Notes under the pieces: model-generated
What the model saw: only the letters and a program-made list of their open reading frames with translations
What the model was told of the DNA's origin: nothing
The model's database searches: none
Assembly (NCBI GenBank): GCA_025175895.1
Contig: CM045987.1
Coordinates: 38,094,113 to 38,158,112 of the forward strand
Origin: Wurfbainia villosa
Lineage: Eukaryota; Streptophyta; Magnoliopsida; Zingiberales; Zingiberaceae
DNA: 64,000 bases
Direction of reading: 5' to 3'
Translations under genes and position numbers: made by a program
In this document: piece by piece, positions 22,431 through 34,592 of the stretch
Numbering within the stretch: the first letter of the stretch is position 1
How the letters are laid out: the number at the start of each line of letters is the position of its first letter

Positions 22431-24420
22431 TGTTAGTTATATATGAGAGGTGTCCTAAGGCAATCACCTTATGGTTGTTCCATTTATTTGATAAATGCAG
22501 ATTCACTATTTGAGTATATGTGTTTTCGTGTATTTGATTGGATCTTAAATTCATTTACTGATATCCGCAATATGATTCACAACATGATAGAATTTGTAAT
22601 TGGATCACAACTAGTGAGTTTCTCTACACGCGTAATTGTGATGTATTGGAATTATCCCTAATCAATGAATTGATGCATACGAACACCATTGATTCTGTTG
22701 AGACTAGCATGAGGTATACTCTTTGGTTTAACCAAGCAGCTGTTTCTCACTAGCTGGAGCATTGGGATGTCTGGAGTTGATCGTGGATGCTAGTTATGGT
22801 AACTAGTTCATTGGAGTGACCAGCTATAAGACTACATATGGTTCTTTGCATATACAGATATGTTAATGAAGTCCTTACTATAGCTTAAGTGTGATATTCC
22901 TTCGACGTGATGTATTCAAGTCATCTTGGTCATGGAAACTTATGCTTTGACATCTTAAGTAAGCATCTACGAGGAGATGTGGACCCGGGATGATTGGGCA
23001 TAAGTCGAAGTGCCCGAAGGTGTTTTAGTAGCCAATAGAGAATTCTCCACTCCTTGCGAGGAGATGTATATCATATGGCCTCTCGTCGGGTTGTTACTAA
23101 AGTCTTTGGCCAAAGCATTATATATTTAAAGTATGGTACTCTTGGATACATGTGCAGTAACTAGAATCCGTAGGACGATGAAGTAAATACTTGGACTAGG
23201 TGTGACATAGTCAGCCTAGTGGGTACTGACACTATAGACCATGTCCTGAACCAAGTGGGTAGAAGATGAGTGAAGGGAACGAGGCATAATTCACTGTAGC
23301 TGTTGAAAAGTTTCAGAAGACGTTCTGGAATCAACTGTTGATTTTTTGATTAATTGGGGATCATGATGTACTACTAGGTGCCACTCATGATTGTTCTATA
23401 ATTAATGATTAATTATAGATGGCCAACATAAATTGGGAACATATTTGGTCACACGCACTACGAGTGTAATTCGAAGGATTTAAAACGAGTTTGAGAATGG
23501 AATTCTCAGATCGAGAAAGACTTGGTTTGGTTGGACCAAACATGGAGCGAGCATGAAATTATTTCAGTTGCATCGAAAGCATGAATGGGCTGAGTCTTAT
23601 GAAGACTTGATGGATTAACTAAATCGATTTGGTTTTAATCCAATGGTGGAAAATAAACCAAAGGGGTTTGGTTTGTTTTAAACGAATGAACCAAAGTTGG
23701 TTCGGTTCGTTTTAACTTAAAATAGACCAACACAGTTTGATTTATTTTAACTTAAGTTATTGGAGCATATTAACGGGTTTTGGTCGTGAACCAATAACTG
23801 TTAAATTTTTTTGATGGTCAAGAAATACGTGTTCTATAAATAAGAGGGTGGAGAAATATTTCGTGGACATATTAAGGTTTTACGAAAACCCTTGCCACCT
23901 CCTCTCCTATCTAAGCTCCGCCCACCACTGTCGACCCCCAAATTACCATCTACGAAGCATCACTCTGCCACCCTACTTTCGTCGGCCAATTTGATTGGTC
24001 GATCACCTTGTAGCCACCTGCACTTTCGACGAAACAAGTTCATGTAACTTGATTTTGTGATCGTCTCTCAGATCGCAATGTCTTCGATGTGAGACTAATA
24101 TCTCTCATCAAGACGAGGCTCGTAGCTTGTGAAGCTATCCTGAAGGTACTCGGTGTGGATACTGATAGAGGCGATACTAGCGAGGGCCGCTACGGTTGAT
24201 GTCATTCCCGCTACACATTATTCGTCAGGTATACCTTGATATAAAGTTTCCTTTATTACAAAAATTTTAAATAAGTGATTATATCTACACTTGTTGTATC
24301 TTGCATGCGTTTGGTGTGTGTGATGTAATAAATTAGTTTATTACTTGTTTTTGCTTCCGCTGTGTGCATGTTTACAAAACGTGTTCGAACACATACCCAC
24401 GTCGGTGCCGAGGAATCCCA
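22431..24420 (+). mobile_element. TORK-1 LTR, flanked by PPT and PBS
   Basis: The 1990-bp LTR runs TGTTAGTTATA to AGGAATCCCA. The TATA box TATAAATA is at 23835-23842. The left neighbour is the end of pol and a PPT. The right neighbour is a PBS, a leader and gag of the same family. As with the LTR at 1309-2377, this is the layout of a tandem pair sharing one LTR, not of a terminal LTR. Confidence 0.85.
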
Positions 24421-24424
24421 ATAG

Positions 24425-24439
24425 TGGTATCAAAGTTCG
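24425..24439 (+). promoter_or_regulatory. TORK-1 primer-binding site
   Basis: TGGTATCAAAGTTCG lies four bases past the LTR end. Its first 8 bases match the initiator Met-tRNA 3' end and the rest has drifted. Confidence 0.8.
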
Positions 24440-25585
24440 ACTATGTTCCGACATAATCGTAAAAAAAAATTTGTGATAGTCATAATTGTAATTTTGGAAA
24501 TTTTCTACTTTTGGAAAGTTTAGAAATAATTATGAAATTTTAATTAGTAAAGAAATTCAAATTAGAAATTTTCTAATGTGATTAGGAAATTGCAATTTAG
24601 GAAATTTGTTTCCTAAATTAAATTTGAATTTTCTTAATTAATATTTTCCATAAATAAAATATGTAATTAGATTTGGAAATTTGTTTCCTAATTTAATCAT
24701 GATTCGATTTGAGAAATCAAATCTAAAACATATTTTATTTCCAAAATAGTTATGACAAATAAGGAAACTATTTGTACATGTCATAATTGTATGTCATGTA
24801 ATTGCATTAAATGCATATCATTATGTCATGCTTGTCGTGACATGTAGATGTATGTCATGTGTGTCATGTCATGTAGATAATAGTTATTTGCATGCAAAGA
24901 GGATGAGACATTAAAACCCTTACACAATATTAAAACCTACACCTTTCATTAATATGGTTAGAATCGGAGTTTCATTTCTTGTTTAGGTTGTTGGACTCTC
25001 TCCAAGCCCGGCTTGAACCTTAACATGTTCAAACCATTGAAATAGTTTATTACTAATATGGTAAGAGTCAGAGGTCAATCGTTAGTTTGGATTGTTGGAC
25101 TCTTTCCAAGCCTAGCTAATTGGTTGAATGTGATCTAACCATATTAAAACTATTTCATGATTAATGGGTCGGCTTTAACTTGGAGCATCGGTTTGTTGGA
25201 CTCTCTCCAAGGTCGATATGAAGGGAGGTGAAATTGGGTGCTATGCATATGATGCATACTTATTGAAGCATTAACAACCCAATGTCTCTGTGAATATTCA
25301 ATTAGTTGATAGCACATTGTGATAGTTGCATATAAGTGACATGCAATTGGTATACTTGATACCTACCATCGTAGCTAAGAATGACTTGTTGGACTCTCTC
25401 CAAGGTTGTTCTTATCTATGTTGGATATCAGCCCATTCGGAGATGGACCTAGGATCTTCTGAATTGATTTTAATGGTTTTACAAATTCAAAAAATGAATG
25501 GGATTTAATAAATGTATGTTATTGCATTTTAAAATCATCTTTCTCATACATGCTTGATTTGTATATCTAGGTTAATCACTTGATC
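24440..25585 (+). other. TORK-1 leader with four copies of a hairpin motif
   Basis: This is about 1.1 kb without an ORF, AT-rich at first. TTGGACTCTCTCCAAG occurs at 24991-25006, 25095-25110 (one change), 25196-25211 and 25389-25404. Each copy can fold as TTGGA-CTCTC-TCCAA. Copies are about 100, 100 and 190 bp apart and are embedded in loosely similar surroundings. Confidence 0.75.
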
Positions 25586-25843
25586 ATGACATCTATAAAC
25601 TTGCGCTCTATTTTGGATTCAAATAAATTGACTGGGATAAACTTCTTGGACTGGCTTAGAAACCTGAAAATTGTTTTCAAGATAGAAAAGCTTGTGTATG
25701 CCCTCGAAGAGCCTCTTCCCACCCGTCCTATGGATGATGCAACTCCGGACCAATTGTTGGCCTATAAGAAACATGTGAATGATTCTATGTTGGCGAGTTG
25801 CATCATGCTAGCGGCGATGGTACCCGATCTTCAGAAGAAACAA
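25586..25843 (+). pseudogene. TORK-1 gag N-terminus, truncated
   Basis: The ATG at 25586-25588 opens a copia Gag: INLRSILDSNKLTG, then FLDWLRNLKIVF, then LACIML-type and LQKK blocks. These match the start of Angela/Tork Gag. After about 86 codons the similarity stops at 25843, where LTR-like sequence begins. The remainder of this gag is not in the window, because the pol at 3612 belongs to the other copy. Confidence 0.85.
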
Positions 25844-27332
25844 GTAAAATACCACGGTAAAAAATGTTGGGTATTTAGGAGAATACCCTATGGAATTTTT
25901 CAGAAATTTTTAGAAATTTTTCTGGATTTAAACGGAAGTTTTATAAATATTTCATGGGGATAAAGCAAACAAGCTTTTGTAAAGCCTATTTAGACTATCT
26001 GCTAATGAGGTATTAAATTGCTCAATTAATCTGATTCCTTCGTTTCCCATCGGTTCCTTATCTGACTCCTATTTCTCCACCGTCGGCCATTTCTCTCGAT
26101 CGCGCGCGACCCTCCGCTTCTTTCCCGATCCAGCCGATTTCTCTTCCTCTTCCACCGTTCTTCGTCGCTGCACCACAACGTCGTCGCCGCTCCTTCCTTG
26201 AACAATTTGCCTCCATAAGCCACTCATTGCGTGGCCATCGAACCACCCTGTCACCGTCCCTTCTCTCCCGCTAGCAGTCGCTGCTCCATCGCCGTTGATC
26301 AAGCCTTCTGCTACCGGAGATCTTCATCGCAAGGAGCCATTGGTCGGGAACAGCAATGCCAGCCAGTCTGCCTTCGACCACACTTGACATCCGGCGCCGC
26401 CCTCCTCACCACACACCCATCCCCGATCGCTCGCGGCCCCGGGCAGAGCAATACGTGTGTCAGCTGCCCCTGCTCATCACGTGCACATAATCCATGGTTG
26501 CCGCCCCTGCGCACGCGACCGGTGACCACCAACCTTAGCTGTCACTGTTGATCACCACCGCGAGCCCTCTGCCTCAGTCGTCAATCGCTTGCATCGTCGG
26601 AGCAACTGGATAATCGTCGCTGAAAATAAGGTAAGCTATTGATTCTCTTCTGAGCTTGGACAAGATCTGACTCTTAGCTGTGGTTGATCCCTCGCTGAGC
26701 ATGATTCATTGTTTGGGCAACAGTTGGTGTCGACGAACAGGGGATAGGAGAAGGGTTGGGCTGCCGGAGGAGAGCTACCGAGGGGAGGTTCTATTGCTGG
26801 TAAATATCTTGATTACCTTTATTTTCTTGCAGTCCATTTCGATTGTGTGTTGGTTGTGTGTTGGCTGTGATTTAGAGGGTTGCTCGATTGTGGTTTAGTG
26901 AGAAGGGATTGATATGGAGTGGGGTGTTCCATTTAGGGTGTTAGATCCCTAATTGGGTGCAACGGGAGTAGCTGTGAACAAGGTTGTGTCTATGATGCTC
27001 TATTATGATTTGTGTATGGGTTGTGAAGGGCTGTGAATGAGGCTGAGATGCTCTGTTTGGGGATACTTGAGTGTGGAGCCAAGAACGGTGAGTTGAATGT
27101 GAGTTCGATTGAAATAGAATAGAGAGCCTGTGGTAAGACGGCAGATTTGAATGTTCTATTTATGTCCCATGGTGGGGTTGTGATCAACCTCGTGGTGTGC
27201 TGGAGCGAGTGGGATGAATGTTATTCGTGTGAATAAGTTAGGAGTTAAATAGAAAGAGCTGAATTGGTGTGAATTGGCCATGAGTGATTAGGGGGTTTCT
27301 AATTTGTATTTAATAAAAGGATGCGAATATAG
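25844..27332 (+). mobile_element. Probable old LTR, left part
   Basis: It opens GTAAAATACC and shares its layout with 3103-3611. A C-rich leader-like stretch follows, and at 26630 AATAAGGTAAGC resembles a splice donor inside an R/U5-like segment. The sequence is cut at 27332 by ANG-2 and resumes at 62910. No coding domain was recognised; the several short ORFs on both strands overlap one another and look fortuitous. Assignment as a gypsy-type LTR is inferred from layout. Confidence 0.45.
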
Positions 27333-29170
27333 TGTTGGACTTTCCGAGCCGCAAAAACCGCTTTTTGCGTTGCGGAAACCCCGGAAGTCCGGCCATGGAT
27401 CCGTACGAAGATGTATTAAAACTAAAACATGTATGTGTTTACTAAAAACCCTAGATCTACCTTAGATCTAAAAGGTGAGATCATTACCCTCGATGCGACG
27501 CCCTTTGCAAATCCCGCTCGTCCAAAAGCTTCGCCGGAACTCAAGAGCGTCAAGTGCACACTCCTCTATTGGTATCCACACAAGCAATAGGTGGAGAAAA
27601 GACACCCTTGAGTGTGCTAGCACACTATGGATGGTTCGGCCAAAGAGAGGGATGGGAGAGCAAGCTTGAGAGAAAGATGATCCAAGGAAGAAGATGAAGT
27701 TGTGTAACTCACACAAAAAATTCTCATCTAATGAGAATAGTGGCCGGCCACTTTTCTTAGTGGGGTTACATGCATGCATGTAACTCCTCCAAGAGCCAAT
27801 GGCTTTTGGTCTCCCTCATGAGGTGGCACCACATGTTAAGTCAATGATGATGTGGAGCATCATCATTGGCCGGCCATGCCAAGTCATCATCATGACATGG
27901 CATTTGGTCAAGTCAAACATGACCTTTCATCTTCTCTCTCAACTCAAGTCAAACTTGACCTCTTATCTCCCATGGTTGATCAAATCCAACCATTTTATTC
28001 AAGTCAATTTAATTTAATGAATCTCTATTCATTAATTTAATTTGATTTGATGAATCAAATCTAAATTAGACTCGTTCAACACTTGAATCAAATCGAGTCC
28101 AACTCAATTAGTCTAATTCGGATTACTCTTAATCCAATTTGGTTCATCCCATGAACCTAATCCTCATGGTTCATCATATGAACCTAATCTCCATCTAATT
28201 GCCCTTATGTGTGTGACCCTATAGGTTCTTGTAACATTGGCAATGTCCCTAAACCGATTTAGGAACATAAGCAATGAGCGGTATCTAGCAACACATCATT
28301 GCTACCCAAGTTACAAGAATGTTGAGCTCCAACATCACCTTTGTGACTACTAATTGTGACTCTCACAATATGTGACAATGTCCCTCTGTCCTTGACATCT
28401 AGATTGACCAATTGAGGCATAGACAGTGTCATCCTCGGTACAATCTATATCTTGAACTCTAAGTAGACTCACTCTAATCAAATGAGCTCAATATCTCATA
28501 TTGACTCATTTGGGCATGGCCATGCACTTCGTGGTCTCACTCTATCAAGAATATCGATGTCACCCCCGTCATATAGGAGGGATAGATCCCATCTACATCA
28601 CTCATATCCCTCCGCATAATTTGTTACATACCTAGTAATCGCCTTTATAGTCCACCCATTTACGGGTGACGTTTGACAAAGCCAAAGTATGCAACTCCTT
28701 ATGTAGGGAACCATGGTGACTTCAGGTCTAAGGACTAATAGTTATACTAATAGTCACATGAGAAAGTATATGACACTCATATAACGATCCACGATACTTT
28801 CTCATGGCGGGTCATTCAGTATACATTCTCTAATGAATACTCATGTGTCAACTTGATATCTCATATCCATGACTTGTGAGATCAAGTCATCGTGTTGACC
28901 TACATGCTAGTCTCTAGGCATTAACATTGTCCCTGAATGTTAATACTTGACTAGGAATGATTAAGAGTAGTGTTCTTTATATCATCTCTTTATCGATTCA
29001 ACCAATCGATTGATATAGATATGAACCTACTACTCAAGGATATTATTATATTTAGTTATTTGGCACCAATACAAGTAAATATAATAACCATGCCTTTATA
29101 AATAGGAATATGATACAATAAAGTTCATACAACAATTATCATATGATTGGCTCTAGGGCTTTCACTAACA
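27333..29170 (-). repeat. ANG-2 3' LTR
   Basis: 1838 bp, TGTTGGACTT to TTTCACTAACA. It differs from the ANG-1 and ANG-3 LTRs at the R/U5 end but shares U3 phrases (GTGTGTGACCCTATAGG and others). An inverted repeat ATTCTCAT-CTA-ATGAGAAT is near 27720, and a 12-bp palindrome GTGGCCGGCCAC near 27741. Confidence 0.93.
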
Positions 29171-29182
29171 ATCTCCCACTAG
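29171..29182 (-). promoter_or_regulatory. ANG-2 polypurine tract
   Basis: The minus strand reads CTAGTGGGAGAT directly before the 3' LTR. Confidence 0.85.
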
Positions 29183-32100
29183 CACTAGTGCCAATCACCG
29201 TAGTATCTAATACCCAATGACCTAGTGTGACCATCATGCTTTTTCTGTGCCAAAGCCTTGGTCAAGGGATTTACGATGTTAGCCTCTGTGGGTACTCTGC
29301 AAATCTTCACATCTCCTATATCGATAATCTCTCGAATGAGATGGAAGCACCGATATATTCGACCTTTGTAGAATCAAGAATCGTGGTCCTCGCTGGAACT
29401 CTTCCACCACAGCTACCTATTCAAGCAAAACACGAACCCCGATCGCGATCTATAATCATCCCGCCGGGCTTGAAGCCGCATCGCCAGAACTCATACCTAG
29501 CTCTCATCGCCTCTAAATATCAAGAAATATTCTTTAGTCCTTCTCAAGTACTTAAGAATATTCTTGACTTCTATCCAGTAACGCTCACCTAGATCTGACT
29601 GGTATCTACTTGTCATGCTCAAAGCATATGAGACATCAGGATGAGTATATAGCATGACGTACATGATAGATCCTATAGCAGATGTGAAAGGGATCTTATC
29701 CATGCGGTCTCTCTCCTCTCTAGAAGAGGGACTTTGAGTCTTCGAAAGACTCACACCATGTGACATCGGCAGAAGTCCCTTCTTGGAATTCTGCATGGCA
29801 AACCGTAGTAATACCGTATCAATGTATGTACTCTGACATAGGCAAAACAATCTCTATAGATATTGATGCCTACAATACAGGCTGCTTCACCTAAGTCCTT
29901 CATTGAGAAGCACGTCCCCAAGTAAGTCTTCACAGACTGTAGCCAAGGGATGTCATTCCCAATGAGTAGTATGTCATCCACATACAATACAAGGAAGATA
30001 ACTGTATTCCCATTAACCCTCTTGTAGATACAGGGTTCATCTTCATTCTTGATGAAACCAAACTGTTTGATCGCATCATCGAATCGAAGATTCTAGCTCC
30101 GAAAGGCTTGCTTTAGTCCATAAATGGACCTTTGCAGCTTGCATACTTTCCCAGTATGTTGTGGATCTTCAAAAACCTCATGTTGTGTCATGTACACATC
30201 CTCGAGTAAGTTTCCATTCATAAACGCGGTTTTGAAATCCATCTACCAGATCTCATAATCGTGGTATGCTGCAATAGCAAGCAAGATCCTAATGGACTTA
30301 AACATCGCCACTAGAGAAAAGGTTTTATCATAGTCAATACCATGAATTTGCTTGAAACCTTTAGCCACCAATCGACCCTTATAGGTATCTGTAAGTCCAT
30401 CCATGTCAGTCTTTCTCCTAAAGACCCACTTACACCCAATGGGTTTGACCCCTTCAGGTGGATCAACTAAAGTCCATACTTGGTTGGTGTACATGGATTC
30501 CATCTCGGATCTCATGGCCTCTAGCCATTTCTCAGAATCTAGGCTCATCACAGCTTCTTGATAGAAGGTAGGCTCATTCTCAATGAGCATAACGTCATCA
30601 TGGTCAGACAAGAGAAATGAGTATCTCTCAAGCTGACGACGTACCCTATCAGACCTGCGAAGAGGTAGGTCTACCTGAACAGGTGGTTGTTCCACAACCC
30701 TTTGTGCAACAATCTCATCACCCACAACACTTTGTGGTTCCTGTTCAACCTCCATCAAGGCCTCAGTGCTATGGTCCTTATCTTGAATTTCTTCAAGATC
30801 GAACGTACTCCCACTAGTTTTTCTAGAAAAAAAATCCCTTTCTAGAAAAACCCCAGTCTTTGCCACAAACACTTTGTGCTGACTGGGAATGTAGAAGTAA
30901 TATCCCTTTGTATCCTTGGGATATCCAACAAAATAGCACCTATCGGATTTGGGTCCCAGTTTGTTTGAGACTTGACGTCGAACGTAAGCCTCACAACCCG
31001 AAATCCTCATGAAATACATCTTGGGATATCTCCCTATCCATATCGTATATGGTGTTTTTATCACAGCCTTTGATGATACACTATTAAGGGTAAAGGCTGC
31101 TGTGTCTAGAGCATATCCCCAAAATAATATAGGAAGATCTGTGTGACTCATCATAGATCGTACCATATCTAATAGGGTATGATTCCTCCTTTCGAATACA
31201 CCATTCCACTGTGGTGTTCCAGGAGGAGTGAGTTGGGATAGAATCCCACACTCCACTAGATAATCACGAAACGCATGGCTAAGGTATTCACCATCTCGAT
31301 CTGATCGAAGTATCTTAATACTCTTGCCAAGCTGGTTTTGTACTTCATTCTTGAATTCTTTGAACTTTTCAAAGGATTCTGATTTATGTGTCATGAGATA
31401 CACATAACCATATCTACTGAAGTCATCAGTAAATGTAATGAAGTACCTGTAACCACCTCTAGCAGCAACATTGAAAAGGCCACATACATCACTATGTATA
31501 AGTCTTAACAAGTCTGTTGCTCTTTCGTTGTGTCCACTAAAGGGAGTCTTGGTCATCTTGCCTAAAAGGCAAGACTCACATGTCTCATATGATTCAAAAT
31601 AAATGAGTCTAACAGCCCATTCTTATGGAGCTGAGATAAGCGACTCTCATTTATGTGACCTAAGCGACAATGCCAGAGATAGGTTTGGTTCAACTCATTC
31701 GACTTGAACCTTTTGGTACTTATGTTATAGATAGGGCTCTCTAAGTCTAGAAGGTAGAGTCCATTCATTAGAGGTGAACTACAATAGAACATATCATTTA
31801 AATAAACTGAACAATATTTGTTCTTTATTATAAATGTAAATCCTTTCTTGTCCAAACAAGAAATCAAAATGATGTTCTTAGTTAAGGCAGACACATAACA
31901 GCATTCATCTAATTCTAGTACAAGCCTAGAGGGCAGAGATAGATCATAAGTTCCTACAACAACAGCAGTAACCCTTGCTCTATTGCCTACTTGTAGGTCC
32001 ACCTCGCCCTTTGTCAATGCCCTACTATTTCTCAGTGCCTGCACATTGGTACAAATGTGAGATGCACATCTGGTATCTAATACCCATGATGAAGAAATAG

Positions 32101-32929
32101 AGAGATTGACTTCTATAACATTTATACCTGAAGTAGAAGTCTCACTTCTCTTCTTCTTAAGATCTTCCAGGTATGCCTTACAGTGGAAGCAAGCCCCTTC
32201 CTTGGCCACCTCTCCTTTGGGTTTAAGTTCTTTCCCTTTGCCCTTGGCTTGGGACTTTCCCTTACCTTTAGGCTTGCCCTTGCCTTTCTTCTTTTGGACC
32301 ATCAAAATGGTGTCAGATTTTCCCTTCTTAAGGTTAAGCTCAGCAGTTCTCAACATGCTGAGCATCTCAGGCAGTGACTTATCAATTTCATTCATGTTAT
32401 AATTCATGACAAATTGATTGTAGGTTTGTGGAAAAGATTGCAAGATCAGGTCAGTGGCCAGCTCTTGGCTAAGTGAGAATCCCAGCCTTTGTAGGTTTTC
32501 TACGTACCTAATCATCTTGAGTACATATGGACCTACGGGAGTCCCATCTTGCATTTTGGACCCAAACAATGCCTTAGAGACTTCATATCTCTCATGCCTT
32601 GCTTATCCTTGATATAGTTGACGAAGATGTCCAACCATATCATAAGCATTCATGAACTCATGTTGCTTCTGAAGCTCAGAGTTTATGTTCGCGAGCATTA
32701 GACATGACACATCTAATGCATCATCTTGATGCTTCTTGTAAGCATCTTTGTCAGCTCGCGAGGCAGTGGCAAGAGGTGCCTCCGGAATGAGCTGCTCTAG
32801 GACGTACAAATTCCTTTCTTGGGTGAGAATAATTCTCAGGTTCCTATACCAGTCCAGGAAATTTGCTCCATTGAGCTTGTCCTTCTCAAGGACAGAACGC
32901 AGAGAGAGAGTGTTCGTGTTTGTCGACAT
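29183..32929 (-). pseudogene. ANG-2 gag-pol polyprotein, inactivated
   Basis: Gag begins at the ATG ending at 32929 (LRSVLEKDKLNGANFLDWYR, BARE/Angela type). A TAA at 32603-32605 replaces Gln. The zinc knuckle is deleted after CFHC. The protease region has the Asp changed (LDTRCASHIC keeps D, but Gly is Arg). A 1-bp loss near 31603 shifts frame before CESC. In the 31556-30243 stretch the integrase D23, D86 and E122 are intact with D-35-E spacing. A TAG at 30243-30245 interrupts RT (DYEIW, stop, MD), and another stop is near 30094. YVDD itself is intact near 29980. The RNase H core is lost by an about 200-bp deletion near 29345-29370. Confidence 0.93.
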
Positions 32930-34574
32930 AGTAATCTACAACATACAATGTAGAGAATTAATATCATATTCCTTTTATCATTTAATTAGACCTTTAATCA
33001 AATGATGCTCCCACTGAATTATAGGAATTTTGTAAAATCGAGTTATGGATGTGGTCAAACCACATTACTAGATTCATACAAACTAGCTATAATTCTTGCG
33101 GGACAAGATCCACATCATACTAAGCCTTGAGTTAGCTTTGGCTAAATCGCCCAAGACTTAGTACGATCGGTGGGTAACACATTACCGATTACATCTCTAT
33201 GCAACTCTTGTTTATAGGATCAAGACCCACATTTACAAAAGACCTTGAGTTAGCTTTGGCTAAATCGCCCAAGATTTAGTGTAAATGAGATCTTATCCTA
33301 TCTTTCCAATGATTGGAATATGCCTATAGTTCTACTCGATCCAATTGAGTTAACTAGTTTTACTCAATCTAATTGAGCTTATTCTAACCCAAGCCGTGAT
33401 AGGCAGGACCAAGATTGTCCCTCCGCACCCTACCAAGATAATATGTGTTGCTCTGCTTTGGCAGATTCAACAACTACAAATGATTGAGGTAGTGATGGGT
33501 ATCAAGGACTTGGTAGGCATTTACGAGTTGATTCGATTAAGATCTAATCTAATCGTAATGTGTATCATATACGCATTAAGGCCTTTATTATCCTATATTA
33601 GCATGCATCACATACATACAAGCATTATTCTAGCATGCATCATATACATACAAGAAAAATATCCTAGCATGCATCATATACATACAAGCATTATTCTACT
33701 AGCATGCATCACATACATACAAGCATAACAAATATATATACATATATATCAACATATATACATATATATATATATATTAATTGTGATTAGGTCATGGCCC
33801 TACTATGATCTTCTCAAGCCAATGAGAAAATCGGACGGTCAACCTAGGGCTAGCGGCTTCTCCAAGCGCTTCCTTTGACCGCCATGTGTCGTCGGCACCC
33901 TTCTCGTAACTCCGTCTAGAAGTGGACCTTCCACCGCTTCATTTTGTACATTACAAACATGAAACTCGAGTTACATTCGAGTCTTAAACTATTTACAACT
34001 AGAATTTTAAAAGAAGAGGTACAACGCGTAGGTCGCATACACTATACAACACGCATAACCACAAAAATGGCACGTAGGTCGTATTATGAATTACAACACA
34101 TCATAATCCAATCAAATTGGGGTCATTGGGCCATGACAATCACAGAATTATACATAATTCTAAATTATGTATTTTTACAGAAAATTTCTATAATTTTTCC
34201 TATTTTATTTTCAATTTTATGAGTCACCTCTCCATAATGGTCCCGCTAAGCGGTTTCCGGGCGCGATCGCGGGACAAGGGACCTTTCGGGGATAGGGGTA
34301 GTGCCCCTACTCACAAAATAAACTTTGTGAGTGTCCCTACTATGATCTTACAGTGACTTAAGTTGCTGTCCCAAAAATCTAATGCGAGAACTCGCCGTTT
34401 CAGAGTGTTTTTCTCGGTGGTTGAAGCCGACAAGGGTCCCAACACTCGTTCCTTCGACTCTTCGAGAAAAATACCCAAAAATTCTATAAAAATAGGAAAT
34501 TTACAGAAACATAAAATTATGCAATTTTTATATCTAATACAAAAACTACAAGAAAGAAACACATACATGCTTCG
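32930..34574 (-). other. ANG-2 untranslated leader
   Basis: About 1.6 kb without a gene. It contains two copies of the TTAGC-TTTG-GCTAA stem-loop block (near 33128 and 33245), a TGTATGTGATGCATGC array at 33596-33730, an (AT)-rich microsatellite at 33735-33775, and the hairpin ACTCGA-GTTACAT-TCGAGT at 33964-33982. It is longer than the ANG-1 leader. The stretch 34160-34575, which includes a GC-rich block near 34255, has no counterpart that I can see in ANG-1. Confidence 0.7.
33596..33730. repeat. Leader array of CATGCATCACATACATACAA units
   Basis: Four units of about 30-40 bp (33602, 33634, 33667 and 33705 approximately). The equivalent array is at about 12270-12340 in ANG-1 and 51830-51915 in ANG-3, so the array predates the separate insertions. 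Confidence 0.8.
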
Positions 34575-34592
34575 CACGTGGCTCTGATACCA
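34575..34592 (-). promoter_or_regulatory. ANG-2 primer-binding site
   Basis: The minus strand reads TGGTATCAGAGCCACGTG, with the first 14 bases matching the initiator Met-tRNA 3' end. It starts one base past the LTR. Confidence 0.9.

Noticed and set aside
26026..26551. Overlapping open frames on both strands in GC-rich DNA
   Set aside because: GC-rich leader-like sequence suppresses stops; frames overlap on both strands and none has a recognisable domain.
27468..27779. 103-codon frame duplicated at 34729-35040 with substitutions
   Set aside because: It lies in both ANG-2 LTRs. Copies are similar by LTR descent and there is no sign of purifying selection or a recognised domain.
33735..33775. 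(AT)n run as an origin or promoter
   Set aside because: Simple microsatellite in the ANG-2 leader with no accompanying signal.
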